A DNA stretch of 64,000 nucleotides from NCBI GenBank assembly GCA_024220525.1, contig JAMYWO010000050.1, positions 1 to 64,000 of the forward strand, read 5' to 3'. The position numbers and the translations under genes are program-made. This DNA comes from Cochliopodium minus (taxonomy: Eukaryota; Discosea; Himatismenida; Cochliopodiidae). The notes below the pieces were generated by a model. The model was not told the origin of the DNA. It did no database searches and was given only the letters and a program-made list of their open reading frames with translations. Of this stretch, positions 22,701 to 33,904 are shown piece after piece; positions within the stretch are counted from its first letter, which is position 1, and each line of letters opens with the position of its first letter.

Positions 22701-24437
22701 CCAAAGATTTGTTGGCGAGGGATTTAATGAGGAGGAGAATGAGTTCATTAGATGAAATTAAAAGTTCTGATGAACTTTCTTTCATTATCTTCTGGCAACT
22801 TTCAATTTCTTCTTGGGTGGGTTCGAACAAACTTTCCAGGTACTCTATGTTTTCCCACATCTTCTTTTCAGTGTCGAGGAGATGGATGTTTGACTCGAAG
22901 CTCTCCATCTTTTTGAGTTTGTTGAAATGATCCTCTTTTTTGTTGTTTATTTCGATCTCTTCTAACAGTTTATCCAGATCATTGATCTCATGTGTCACCG
23001 CTTTCCCTTTGGATATGACAGTACCACATTCCGCACAGAAATGATCGTTCAAATCGATTATATTGTTGCAATCAATGCAAAAATGGATTTTCTTTTTATC
23101 TTTCTCAGAAGGAGTATATTCATCACTAAAATCTGTGCTCTCTTCATCATGGATCATGTTTTCCAATTCCAAAAGCTTGGTACCCAAAGTGGAGGTGAGA
23201 TAAAAGTTTTTTTTGACAGTATTCATTTGCCCAGTCTTTTTCCTCCAACTCTCGATATCTTCATTCATGTTTTTGGATCTCTGCGATAAAGCCTCCTGCT
23301 TGTTGGAATTGTTCATCATCTTGGAAAGCTCCTCTGTGCTCAATTTATTGGTTTTTTGTGAAAAAGATCTTCGGAGATCTCTACTTTGGAATCTATCCTT
23401 CTCAGAATTCCCACCATTCTTTTCATCAATGTTCTGAAGATGCTTCTGCAATTCTATTTGATGTTCCAAAATTTCTTCATCCACATTCTTCTTGTTCCCC
23501 CTCAACGTAAATGATCTTTGTTTGGTGGGTTCTTTTTGTGTGGTAGCATTATCTGATGTATTTCTTTCTAATGTTTGTGGTGAGGTGTTTTTTGTCTTAA
23601 AAAAATTTAAGAGGGAGGATTTGCTGAAGGATTTGGAATTTCCTGAATTGGTTTTTCTCCAGATGTTGATCGATCTTATCAACAAAGCCATCCCATCTCT
23701 TATTCCATCACCGCTCTTCCCACATGTATCTATTAACATTGTCCCCCATTGTTTTGATAATTCCTCTGCTGAACTTTTTGATACTCTCTTTAATTGATCT
23801 TTTTTATTTCCTAAATTTTTTTTATTTTTTCTGAAATAATTTGTGTTTATTAATAAATTTATTCAAAATATTGAGGGAAATTTACATTTAAACAAATTAT
23901 TCTTTTCAGTTCGAAATATTTGTAAATTTTTTCTTAATACCGAATATTATAGTTGGCACTTTTGACATTTTGGATACTTTCTTATATTTCTTCAAGATCT
24001 CTCCATACAATTTCGTTAAATTATTAAAGCTTTGTACATTCTCATAATCGAAAACCATGATAAATCCATCCACATTTGGAAATATCTTTTTAAAATTCTC
24101 TTTTTGATCATCATGATTACCTGGTGTATCTATTATTTTCAAAAGACATTTTATTCCAAAGAAAATATTCTCTTGATTGAATTGCTCAGGATTTCTTGTT
24201 GGTTGATATGTTTCTATTATGTCAAATGAAGATTATGAAGCATTAATTTTTTATTGAATTGAATTAATCCAACCTTTATCCGTATTATCAATATAATTGG
24301 ATATGATATTTGTTTTTCCAACATAACTATCTCCAAGAACACACTTTTAAAATTAAAAGTATGAATCAAAATTATTTGTGATAATCCAATATATTGGTGA
24401 AATAGCTTACAATAGTGTAGAAATTTTCTTGATTCAT
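19741..24437 (-). CDS. Ras-like GTPase fused to a RasGEF, 5' part
   Basis: Exons (minus): 24437-24411, 24343-24274, 24213-23941, 23810-22486, 22281-22008, 21726-21426, 21039-20692 and 20112-19741, all in phase. Residues 1-190 form a small GTPase: P-loop VLGDSYVGKT, G3 KIIDTPGNHD, G4 GNKKDQ (made by the 23940-23811 splice) and G5 DTCGKSGDGI. A long polar linker follows, containing a zinc ribbon (HFCIDCNNIIDLNDHFCAEC). Next comes the RasGEF N-terminal domain (MFGTINEIIESVTNTERI, MRSFMFTYRSFITPKRLL) and the start of the CDC25 catalytic domain (EIARQMTLIDFQIFSEIQ). The rest of CDC25 is at 43835-41926 with matching intron phase. It presumably signals at membranes by nucleotide exchange on a Ras. 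Whether its own GTPase domain is substrate or regulator is unknown. Confidence 0.85.
21147..21250 (+). repeat. Dispersed intronic repeat, copy A
   Basis: Begins GGATCAATATTAATTAAT, continues AAATGATAATAT and TTTGGATCTCATGTT, and ends AAATTATAT. It lies within the RasGEF intron 21040-21425. The same order of blocks is found at 62148-62270 and, inverted, at 30308-30390. Confidence 0.6.
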
Positions 24438-24656
24438 CCCTTTTTAACAAATATTAAAGTGAAATCAAATAAATTGGTGAGTATTTAACGTACCTCAATT
24501 TTATTTTTATATTAAACGGTATAAATATTTTGAAAACAATCCATATAAATACGTTGTTATAGATTCAGTTATAAAATAAAGAGACTTGAGGATATCTTCT
24601 TTAATAAATTTAATCCAATGGAATCTCACCAAATTAACTTTTTATTATATCAAAAT

Positions 24657-25773
24657 TCAAAAAAAATGAGAACGAACAATAGATATGAAAGCAATCCCAA
24701 CCACCACAGCGGCTATACAACCAGAAGTAACAACCCAAGCCATATCATAACGAAGATCATATGTGAAGGTGGGATTTATTAAACCACTGATGTTCACCAC
24801 AATAGGAGAAGCCAAAACAAAATTTCCTTCGATAGCTGCACTTGTATCATTTCCCAAATATGACAAATAAGGAAATTTAGTTCCAATAGTTTTATTAGTA
24901 GCAGGAATTAAATACAATTCAACGGTATCATTCTCAAGTGAATTCTGTTGCAATAGTGTCATTGAATCCAAATAATATACTCTAATTTCTGCATTTGAAT
25001 CTTGGACTTGTCTCCAGATACTTTGATTGAATAGAGAAGAGGTGAAAGTATGGCTTGGGTAAATTTTGAGTTGGCTTACAGAGATGATATAGGGTGCGAG
25101 AAGATTTACTGGATAATTTGGAGCATTTGTTTGGATTACAACATCAAGAGTTTGAACTGTTTTCCAAACAAAATTGGATCCATTTCTTCTCGCATCGAGT
25201 TGTAGAGAGATATTATAATTTGTTAGTTCTGGTATTTCAATAGTATTATTTACATTCCCTCCTATGACCATCCTCAAAGGAGTTCTTGTTGATGATTCAT
25301 ATCCTGGTACTCCTCCTACCAAAGTATATGTACCTACACTCACTGGCACAAAACTTAATGTCACTTGTTTTTGTGATGATCCTGCATCTCTCGTTCCAAA
25401 ACCCAATAATGCAGGTGCATAAAATATATTATCTTTTGTAAATACTAATTGGCATTTTATTAATGTATTAAACTCTGATCTTTTGAATGTTTTTACCAGA
25501 TTGTAATGCTATTCCTCTGAAAAATGCATTCGCAGTGAATACAAATGTATCATTTGTTCCTACATTTGAAATCAATGTCAAATTATATGCACTTCCAGAT
25601 TGTAAAAATACAGTTGAAGGGGATATATTGAATTCTTTATCTGTTTGTTTTGATAAATTTATTGTTATTGATGTTGCTTGGCTAAAATCCACTCCATTTA
25701 TCCATTCATTCTTTGTCTTGCAATAAAAACCAATTATACAAAACAAAAAGAATATGATTGCTGTATACTTCAT
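24657..25773 (-). CDS. Secreted cupredoxin-like type I membrane protein
   Basis: Two exons (25773-25497 and 25444-24657) join in phase as LQSG|VFTKDNIFYAPALLGFG. The start is MKYTAIIFFLFCIIGFYC, a signal peptide. An N-terminal segment rich in N-glycosylation sites contains VFTANAFFRGIALQSGK. This is followed by VSVGTYTLVGGVPGYESSTR and PLRMVI, which resembles the C-terminal strand of sulfocyanin or plastocyanin-like cupredoxins (C-x-x-P-G-H ... M). The His and Cys ligands are replaced here by Tyr and Gly, so copper binding is doubtful. A second beta-rich region with many N-x-S/T sites leads to a TM segment (MAWVVTSGCIAAVVVGIAFISIV) and a very short basic tail. The fold call is an inference; a surface adhesion or recognition role is possible. 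Confidence 0.7.
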
Positions 25774-25910
25774 TTTTTTTTTTTTTTTTTTTAATGTGTC
25801 AAAAAATTTATACACCAATTAAAAAAAAATTAAAAATAAAATATCAAAAAAGGGTTCAAATCGAAAAAAGTTTTTTTTAATTCATTTTGAAATTGAAAAT
25901 TTTTTTTTTT

Positions 25911-27060
25911 TCAATTTTCCAATTGACCAAGAACTGACTTTAAGTGATTGACAATAGTGATCAAGTGGAAAGGTTTTTTGTCTTTAATCAAATTGCTAAC
26001 TCTTGGAACAGTATCAGTAATGAAAAAGTTTCCGATAGGAAAAGGGGACTTCTCTGGGAGAAATTTCTTCCAACTTTCTTCAGGAAATTCTGCGTGAGTG
26101 CAATAAAAATTGATCTCAGTAGCTCCTACTTCTCTTATTTTGCTTGCACACTCAAGTAGAGTACCACCAGATCTCACCAAATCATCAACTATGATAACTT
26201 TTTTATCCTTTGGATTTCCTTCTTCAATGGTGATTATTCTTTTGTTATCCTCTGTTCTTTGTTTCCCACAGATGATAGTATCGTAATTTTTGAAGAAATT
26301 TGAAAACTTTAAAAAATTAATTGTTTTTTGTTTGTTTTTTTTTCTTTTTATTTAATTTTTACTCTCTTATGGCTTCCAGCTGAGTTTGGAATTAAATTAT
26401 TACTTTCATTTAAATAAATTAATACTAAAATAAAGAAAATTACCATCTGGGAAACCAATGACATATCCATTTTGTGGTGTTTTTCCTAGTTCGTTGAGTT
26501 TTTCCACAAATGTTGGAATTGCAGAATATAAACGCACCTATAAATGGAAAAAAAAAGGTTAAATCTGTTGAAAATAATTATCTGAATACCTTTGTATTTC
26601 CACCAGTATAATAGAATCTGTTTTGGAGTGTATGTTGATCATATAGGATTCTGATCACCTTCTTTCCACTCTCCAATGTTGGTAAAGATTTCCAGAAATA
26701 AGCATCTACATTTTCTGTTGCTATTTCCCCTTCATGTACAACTCTTTCCATGGTTGCCAATGGATCAAATAAATCAACAATGACCAATCTATTCACATTA
26801 ACAGAATCTGCTAGAACGAAAATTATAATTTCCTCTAATTTTTTTTCGGTCATATTGGTGAAATCTGAGAAATAAAGAATGTTTGCAGTTTTTTTTGCAG
26901 ATGTGGATAACCAATCCATCTCTTCTATCTTCAAATTTGGATTTCCATTTTCAAAAAATTTCCTTTGCACATTTCTCACTCTTCCAAATCCAGAGGCAAA
27001 TGATGTCATGTTGGGAGATGCATATACAATCCATTTTTCTTCGTTATTCATGCGAAACAA
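25911..27060 (-). CDS. Ribose-phosphate pyrophosphokinase, class II plant type
   Basis: Makes PRPP from ribose 5-phosphate and ATP for nucleotide, His and Trp synthesis. Exons (minus): 27060-26590, 26537-26444 and 26306-25911. The N-terminal half has NILYFSDFTNMTEKKL and LVIVDLFDPLATMERV. The second exon ends in VIGFPDG. The third has IICGKQRTEDNKRI, then the PRPP-binding loop KVIIVDDLVRSGGTLLEC, then YCTHAEFPEESWKKF and NFFITDTVPRV. The order and spacing match plant PRS3/PRS4-like, phosphate-independent enzymes rather than the classical class I. There is an alternative start at 27051. It is divergently arranged with the kinase gene at 27371. Confidence 0.85.
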
Positions 27061-27370
27061 AATTTTAATTTCAATTTTTTTTATTTTTAAATTATTTTTG
27101 TGCTAATATTTGTAATAATATCAATCTTTGAGTTTTTCTTCACAATCACGCGAAAAGATCAATTTACATAAAAAAAAACTTTCATCTTAAACTTTTATAT
27201 TTTATTGAAGAAATAAAAGCTTGAGGAATTATGCTTATTAGTGTATTCTTCAAAATTTCGAAATATTTAAGAATTATATAGCTAACAAATATTAAAATCT
27301 CTATTGAATGTTGAGAATTAAAAATCATAGAATTTCAAATTTATTATTTTTACCAAATAAATGAAAAAAA
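27061..27370. promoter_or_regulatory. Shared upstream region of PRPP synthetase and kinase genes
   Basis: A 310-bp AT-rich divergent spacer between starts at 27060 (minus) and 27371 (plus). I see no recognisable element beyond poly-A/T tracts. The promoter role is inferred from position only. Confidence 0.4.
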
Positions 27371-30300
27371 ATGAATGAAAGTCTTCAAGATGATTCTATC
27401 GATGAAAAAGTGATTAAAAAATTTTAATAATCCTTCTTTAGAAACTCAATTTTAATTTTTAAAGTTAATTATAGGATTTATAGAGGACTGTCATAATGAG
27501 CAAATAGATTCCATAGAAAATGATTTCGAAAATAAGCTAAAATTACTTGGAAAAGGAATTGAATATGATACAACAAAAGAAGCAACAATCAAAATGTAAA
27601 ATTTTGGCTTTATTTGAATTCTATCCAATATTAATATTTTGCTTCTATAGAATATTCGAGTCTATTTTCTATTTCATCAAAAAAGGATCAACAAAAATCA
27701 ATAAAGTTAACATCAACGGACTATTATCATTGATCGCAATAGCTGGACATTCAAAAATATGGTTTGTTAAGAATTATAATCAAAAGATAGCGGAAAAGAT
27801 TGATGAAAGATCATTGGAAAAAGTGTTGAAATTGTACATTAGGATCTTATTATATGAAGCGAAAATGAATCTCAAAAAGAGGGCCATCATAAATCTCAAA
27901 GAATTGATTTTCCCATGCCTTGAACTCTTCTATGGTAAAAAAGTGGAGGGGGAAATGGAGGGGATAGCAGAGATAATGAAAAAATTAATTTTTCCCTTTC
28001 CAATCAGAGATTTGGAAAACAATTCGATTGTAGGAAATTATCTCATTACCAATTTCAAAATAAAGAATGGTGGCACAAGTAATATTCATCTTGGTTTCGA
28101 ATATAAAGAGAATCTCCTCACCAAGAAAGATGAGAAGAAATTGATCATTATCAAAAAGTATTTCATAGATAGAGAGAGGCCCATCAAAGAAAGCAAATTT
28201 CTTTTGAAACATAAAAATATTAGCATATCAAGACTTTTATGTCATGGAAATGATCCAAATGATAAATATGTTCAAATCATTGAGTTCATTGGTAATAAAA
28301 ATTATAATTTTTATTTTATGATTATTCATTTTTAATTTTAACATTTTTTTATAAATCATACAATTTTTTTTTTTGAATTCTAAATGATCCTTCAAAATAA
28401 CATTTCTTGAAATTTTTCTGTACAGAGGGTTACGATTTAGAAGATTTTTTGAAACATGTGGGCACAGTAAACGAAAGGAAGGCTCGTGAGATTGTTTCTC
28501 AGACCGTAAAAATTTTATTGGAACTTAGAGGAGAGAATATCTCACACAGGGATTTAAAACCTTCAAATATGTAAAAAAATTTGGTTATTTTTATATATTT
28601 CTATTCATTTTTATTTATTTTTTTTAGTTTCATTAATTTTCATCATTTCATTAATTTATTATAATTTTTTGTAGTATGCTAAGTTACACTCACCAAGTGG
28701 TTTTGATTGACTTCACTATGATTTCTGACGAAGAGAATAACAAAAGTCGACTCGGTACTCTCAAATATATGGCTCCTGAGGTTTATAATCAATTGCAATA
28801 TACCGCAGAAAAAGTTGTAAGACAAACCAATTATCAATATTTAAAATTTTCACTTTTTTTGATCATCAAAGGAAGAAACAATCTTTATTTTTTATTCTTT
28901 TTTTTAAACATTTTTTGCAAATCATATTCAATTTATAATTTTCAATTTTTTTTAATTAAAAAGGATGTATGGAGTTTGGCGATCATATTGTGCGACATGA
29001 TCTTAGGACTAAACCATCAAATCAAATGCAGGATAGACTTGAAGTGTCACATAGACAAAATTTCCACTCTTGCCCAGGAACTCCTCTTCGAAATGTTAGA
29101 TAATGAACAATCTTTGAGATGTACTTTGTCCGAGGTTGAAACTTCAGATTGGATGTCTGAAGAGGAAGACTTTTCTGTTGGATTCTATGAAAGCAAAGAA
29201 ATTCTTTCCGATATCTACAAGGATGATGATCATGAAGACAGAAACGATTTGAGTGTCATTCAACAAAGCAGTTCTGTCATTTTTGATAATAAAAATGATG
29301 GAGAAGAAAATAGAGAGGAAAACAGGAAGAGGGAAGAGGAAAATAGGAAGAGGGAAGAAGAAAACAAGATTTTCATAGAGAAACTAAAAGAGGAGAAGAG
29401 GGAGATTTCCGAAAAATTTAAAGACTTGGAAGAGAAAAGCAACTCGGTCTACAATGAACAGAATTTACTCTTGTTGGAGAAGCAAAAATTGTTGGAGGAG
29501 GTGAAGGAGGTGATCCTCATTAAAGACAAAGGCATAGAGGAGAAAGAGAAGGCCATTTTGCAGCTCCAGATCTCGAAAATTCAAACCGAAGATCTGATCA
29601 TCGAAAAAGATTTTCTTTTGAACATTAGGGAGAATGATCTGAGGAGTAAAGATAGCGAGATTATAAAGTTAGAAAAAGAATTAAAAATAAAAGAAAATGA
29701 GCTCAAAAACAAAGATCTTGATTTGGAAGAAAAGGAGCTTCGTTTGGAAGAAAAGGAGCTTCTTGTCAGTAAAAGTAACCGTCAGTTGCTCGAGATTCAG
29801 AAGAAATCTAGAGAATTGGAAGAAAAGTTACAAGAAAACATTTCTCTCCTCCAAAAAAAGGATCTCCAAATCAACACTCTTAATCTGTCCGTCCAAGAAG
29901 GCATTCTCTTTGCGGAGAATCTCAAAACCTCTTTGTATGAAATGAAGGGAGTTTTGATCAAAAAAGATGAGGAGATCCTGCAAAAAGAAAAGGACTCCCG
30001 ACAAAAAGAGGATCAAATCAAGCTAAAAGAAGAGGAAATCAAACAAAAAACCGAGGAAATCTTACTTCTGAATAACAATCTCCTCCTTTTAAGGCAAAAA
30101 GAATCTTCTTCCTCTTCTGAAAAAGACCAGAAAATCCTCTCCTTACAGTCCCTCCAGGATGAGCTGAAGCAGAAAATCTCCATTTTGGAAGAGAAATTTC
30201 AAGCTTCTCAGCTCCAATTACAAAACTCTAATCTCCAAGTCATTTCCCTTCAGTCTGATCTAGATAAAAAAGAAATTCTTCAAAAGAGTCATGGTATTAC

Positions 30301-31135
30301 ATAAGATACATAAATTACTATATAATTGATCAATGAGATAAAAATTATCATAATATCATTTTCATATGTTAATTAATATTGACCAATTCATTTTTACAAC
30401 AAATTTTCAATTTCTTTAATTCTTTTTTGGAATAAATTTAAAGATTTGCTGAAACAAGATAATGAAACTTTTCAAAGAGAACTTTTAAGAGCAACCAAAG
30501 AAAACCTTACTCTTAACGAACTCAAAGATATTTCTGACAAAAGTTTGCTCGAAATGAGAAACAGATTGGATCTCATTGAAATAGATCTCAATCAAAAGAT
30601 AAGCGATTTAGAAGATTCCAGAAAATCTGTAAATTCGTTGAAAAATGAGCTCGAAGAATCGCTCAAAAAGATCAAATCTCTTGAACAAAACCTCCTTTCT
30701 CTCAATAACGAACATCTTCTTAAACTCGAAAACAGCCAAAATGAAATAAACTCCCTCCAACAAAAATGCAAGGGTTTGGAAGTTTATTTGGAAGATGTAA
30801 TCAAAATCGCCCAGGAATCCCAAAAATCCTACTTAATGAACATTGACGTCAACAACTTGAATGACAACCCCAATAATGAACTTAATCTTAGCAATTCCAA
30901 TATTTTGAATGTCAGCATCAGTAATAACAGACTTTTCGTTCCCAATAATGTTCTCAATCTTTCTGGAAGTAACAATCGAATCCAATCCAAAAATGACAAA
31001 AAGATTTTCGAGCAAGAAGAAAACTTGGACAATAATTACTTGTTGGGAGAGTTGAACCGACTTCAAAATAAGATTTCTGAGCTTCAACAAATCAACAACC
31101 AACTCCACTTGAAGTTATGCAAGCTCAGCAATTGA
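27371..31135 (+). CDS. Ser/Thr protein kinase with a long C-terminal coiled coil
   Basis: At least seven exons: 27371-27409, 27465 on, about 27655-28291, 28427-28570, 28675-28816, 28963-30290 and 30444-31135. A helical N-terminal region of about 200 residues precedes the kinase. The kinase has a glycine loop (IKNGGTSNIHLGF), VAIK-like Lys in LIIIKKYF, HRDLKPSN, DFTM in place of DFG, GTLKYMAPEV and DVWSLAIIL. Asp of DFT is kept, so activity is plausible. After an acidic linker, residues of exon 28963-30290 form a coiled coil of several hundred residues, including EENRKREEENRKREE repeats. The last exon adds more coiled coil, an Asn-rich patch and a final heptad region. The kinase subfamily is not resolved. 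It ends convergently with the TVP38-type gene. Confidence 0.85.
30308..30390 (-). repeat. Dispersed intronic repeat, copy B (inverted)
   Basis: Read on the minus strand this gives GGTCAATATTAATTAACATA, AAATGATATTATGATAA, then ATCTCATTGATCAATTATAT. The block order is the same as in the copy at 62148-62270. It sits inside the kinase intron 30291-30443. Confidence 0.6.
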
Positions 31136-31198
31136 TTAAAAATTTGTTCAAAATAATATATTTTCAAAATAAACTTTTTTTTTTTTTATTAAAATACT

Positions 31199-32142
31199 TT
31201 AATTTAAATCAAAACCTTTCTCTGCTGTTGATTCTCCATAAGGAGTGTCTTCGATTAAACAATTTTTTTCATTGTTATTTTCTTTTTGATCCAATTTATT
31301 TTGGGCTTCTTCAAGTGATTTATTAATAGACTTTCTCGCAATGAACGTAATAATTACAACAAGGATGAGAGTAAATCCCAAGCCAACAAAAAAGAAAATC
31401 TTTGTTTTTAAACCACCATTATAATTTCCATTAACAATGTCGGAAATATTCTTTATTGTTCCTCCGATATAAACTAAATAAGAAATAATTAGAAAGGAAA
31501 AAATGAATTTTGAAAGAATATAATTAATTTTAATATTTTATTATAATTATAATAAATAAATAATATAAAGATTAAATAAATTTGTTTGCCATATAGTAGA
31601 GTTCCGGGTATCATTCCTATCCACGAGAAGAAAGCATAGTGCCAAAAATTTATTGAAGTCAATGCCATTGCATAATTCATCAAATTAAAAGGTAAAATAG
31701 GAGATAATCTAATAAATAATACTATTTTCCATCCCTCTGTGGCTATAGCTTGATCAACAACTTTAAATTTGGGAAATTTAGAGATTTTTTCTTCGACCCA
31801 TTTCCTAAGCAAACTTCTTCCCAATAGAAATGCGCAAATACAACCGATTGTCGAACCGATGCTGACAGATACAAATGCCCACAAAATGGGAATAGGAGGT
31901 AAATCATAAAATGCGAATCCTGCTCCCAAAGTTATTATCGACCCTGGCACAAACAATATTGTGCATGGTATATAAACTAATGCCAAGACTATTGGTCCCC
32001 AATATGATGCTCTTTTTATCCAATTCAGGAATCTCTCCAATCCCTTTTCCACTTGATGTCTGAATTCAGTAACAATTAAAATAATTGAAACCACTAAAAC
32101 CAAAATAATGAATAATTTCAACCATTCCTTCCAAGTCCAAGA
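31199..32142 (-). CDS. TVP38/TMEM64-type (VTT/DedA) membrane protein, 5' end lost in gap
   Basis: SNARE-associated Golgi (VTT) family membrane protein. Exon 32142-31590 enters from an acceptor (AAAAAG) close to the gap at 32173, so the first exon is missing. Visible features are a TM segment (LFIILVLVVSIILIV), WGPIVLALVYIPCTILFVPGS, TLGAGFAF, GSTIGCICAFLLGR and the family block VLFIRLSPILPFNLMNYAMA. WIGMIPGTLLY continues across an intron into VYIGGTIKNISDI (exon 31473-31199), then a last TM and an acidic tail. The intron begins GCAAAC rather than GT; no nearby GT keeps the frame. Probably resides in Golgi or ER membranes. Confidence 0.85.
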
Positions 32143-32172
32143 CTTTTTAATTTACGTGAAAAAGATTAAATT

Positions 32173-32272
32173 NNNNNNNNNNNNNNNNNNNNNNNNNNNN
32201 NNNNNNNNNNNNNNNNNNNNNNNNNNNNNNNNNNNNNNNNNNNNNNNNNNNNNNNNNNNNNNNNNNNNNNNN
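32173..32272. other. Assembly gap (100 N)
   Basis: Exactly 100 N, a size-unknown placeholder. It truncates the 5' end of the TVP38-type gene on its left. Confidence 0.95.
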
Positions 32273-32597
32273 TTTTTTTTTTGATCAAATTTTAATTTGA
32301 AATTTTGGCATTTTCAACTCAAAGAAACGAACAAAAGTCGACAAACATTCACAATTTTAATTTAAAATTCAGTATTATCACATTAGTTCTTTCACTAAAT
32401 TATAAAGTCAATAAAGTTATTTTCTATAAAATCTTGTTGAAAAGAAGCTAATTATTTTTTCTTGTCTTCAAAACAGGAAGTTGAAATTAAACAAGTAAAC
32501 AAAGCATTCAATTAAAAAAGATAATCATAAAACTTTAAAAATGTAAAAAATCAATTATGAAATTTTGATAAAGATTTTTTAATGTGAATGGATCTAT
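32273..32597. other. AT-rich non-coding stretch downstream of the proteasome gene
   Basis: About 325 bp between the gap and the proteasome stop codon. I see no ORF, RNA gene or repeat here. It may hold the promoter or first exon of the TVP38-type gene. Confidence 0.4.
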
Positions 32598-33394
32598 TTA
32601 ATTAAAGTTACTTTCGTATGATGGAGGTAATTTGTCCCCCGGAACAACAGTTCTTTCATTACCATCTTTGGTAATGATCAAAGTTCTAATTACACCACCA
32701 GAAGAACCATCTCTGCTCATAGCCAAAGATAAAGCTTTTCTGACGAAACTGAGACCCTCTTTTTTGGTCATGTTTGGCTTATAGTGGGTATCACAAAAAC
32801 CATAAATATAACTTGATCCACTTCCTCCTACAGCCCAATCTTCTTTGATGAGTGATCCTCCAAGTGGAATAGAATATACAGTTCCTCCTTCGACTGGATC
32901 CCATCCAGCTACAATAATAGCTGCCATTAATGCATTTTTGTTATTATAACATAATTTGTGAAATAAAGATGCTGCAGTCTTCACTTTAGGCAATTCTCCC
33001 AATTCAGTTGAATGTTGATCAAGAAAATATCTTACATAAGAAGCAATATGTTGTGTATCTGCAGCTGATCCTGATCTACAACAATATATTTTATCATGTA
33101 CTGGTGTTAATTTATCTGTCACTCTATTTGCAATATAAGATCCTGTTGTTGTTCTTGAATCTGCTCCAATAATAACTCCATCACTAAATTTTATAGCCAT
33201 AATTGTTGTCTGAAAGAAAAGAAAATTATTATAATAAAAGCAAATAGTTTTTGTAATATTTGATAAAGAGATAAAAAATTTATATTTATTCAATTGGATA
33301 ATGGAAGAAGAAATATAATTTTTACACCAGTACTGAGTGGCGCATCTTTCCAATCAGTTCCAAAAATATCATTTTCATAAAATTCTTCTTCCAT
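32598..33394 (-). CDS. 20S proteasome subunit beta-1 (PSMB6-like)
   Basis: Caspase-like active subunit of the 20S core. Exons (minus) are 33394-33326 and 33209-32598. The 23-residue propeptide [20 protein letters not shown].. ends in STG. The splice falls exactly before the catalytic N-terminal Thr ([11 protein letters not shown]). Further landmarks are [54 protein letters not shown] and [12 protein letters not shown]. The length and motifs match beta-1 rather than beta-2 or beta-5. No oddities. Confidence 0.96.
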
Positions 33395-33611
33395 TTTTTT
33401 AATTTGAAGGTATTATAATTTTTAACAAAAGATTTTTTTTTTTATTTTTTAGAGGACAGAAAAGAATATTTTAAATGCTGATTAAAATAAAGGACACCAA
33501 TATTACTTGTATATGTGAAAGCAAAATAGTCTATGGATTTAATGATTGTTTCTGAATTAGAATATAACCCAATCTTCTTTACAAAATCTTTAATGTACAA
33601 ATTAAAATAAA

Positions 33612-33833
33612 TTATTTCAAAATTGAAAAGTAAAAATCAAGTAGATCAAGATCTGCTTTTGGAATCATATTTTCAATTGATATAACTGGTTTCTTAGGAA
33701 GGAATTTCCGTCTATATCTGATTTTTTTTCTAATTTTCGGATGATGAGTGATGTTAAAAAAATGCAAGATAATTGAAGATAATAGAAGTGAAAATGTGAT
33801 AGGGACGATGGCTATTAACAGTAATTGGGTCAT
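33612..33833 (-). CDS. Small single-TM hypothetical protein
   Basis: 73 residues: a hydrophobic N-terminal segment (LLLIAIVPITFSLLLSSIIL) followed by a strongly basic stretch (KIRKKIRYRRKFLPKK) and a short amphipathic tail. It fills the space between CNOT10 and the proteasome gene on the same strand with normal spacers on both sides. The positive-inside charge pattern looks like a real small membrane protein, but I recognise no family. Confidence 0.5.
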   Translation of the reverse strand: MTQLLLIAIVPITFSLLLSSIILHFFNITHHPKIRKKIRYRRKFLPKKPVISIENMIPKADLDLLDFYFSILK

Positions 33834-33904
33834 TTTTTTTTATATAAACGGAAAATGGTTTTTGATTGATAAAATATAAAATTTTAATATTTGTCTATCT
33901 TTGT

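Noticed and set aside
23906-24142. A free-standing truncated Ras-like GTPase lacking the NKxD motif
   Set aside because: A phase-consistent intron (23940-23811) restores GNKKDQ and joins it to the RasGEF protein.
17476-24437. A genuine ATG7-RasGEF fusion gene
   Set aside because: The missing CDC25 half exists at 43835-41926 with exact phase and position; the junction is in low-complexity sequence.
25850-25880. A T-arm-like GGTTCAAATC suggesting a tRNA gene
   Set aside because: No acceptor stem, D-arm or anticodon stem can be formed around it.
31199-31381. A separate 60-residue minus-strand gene
   Set aside because: It is the last exon of the TVP38-type gene, joined through the GC-donor intron.
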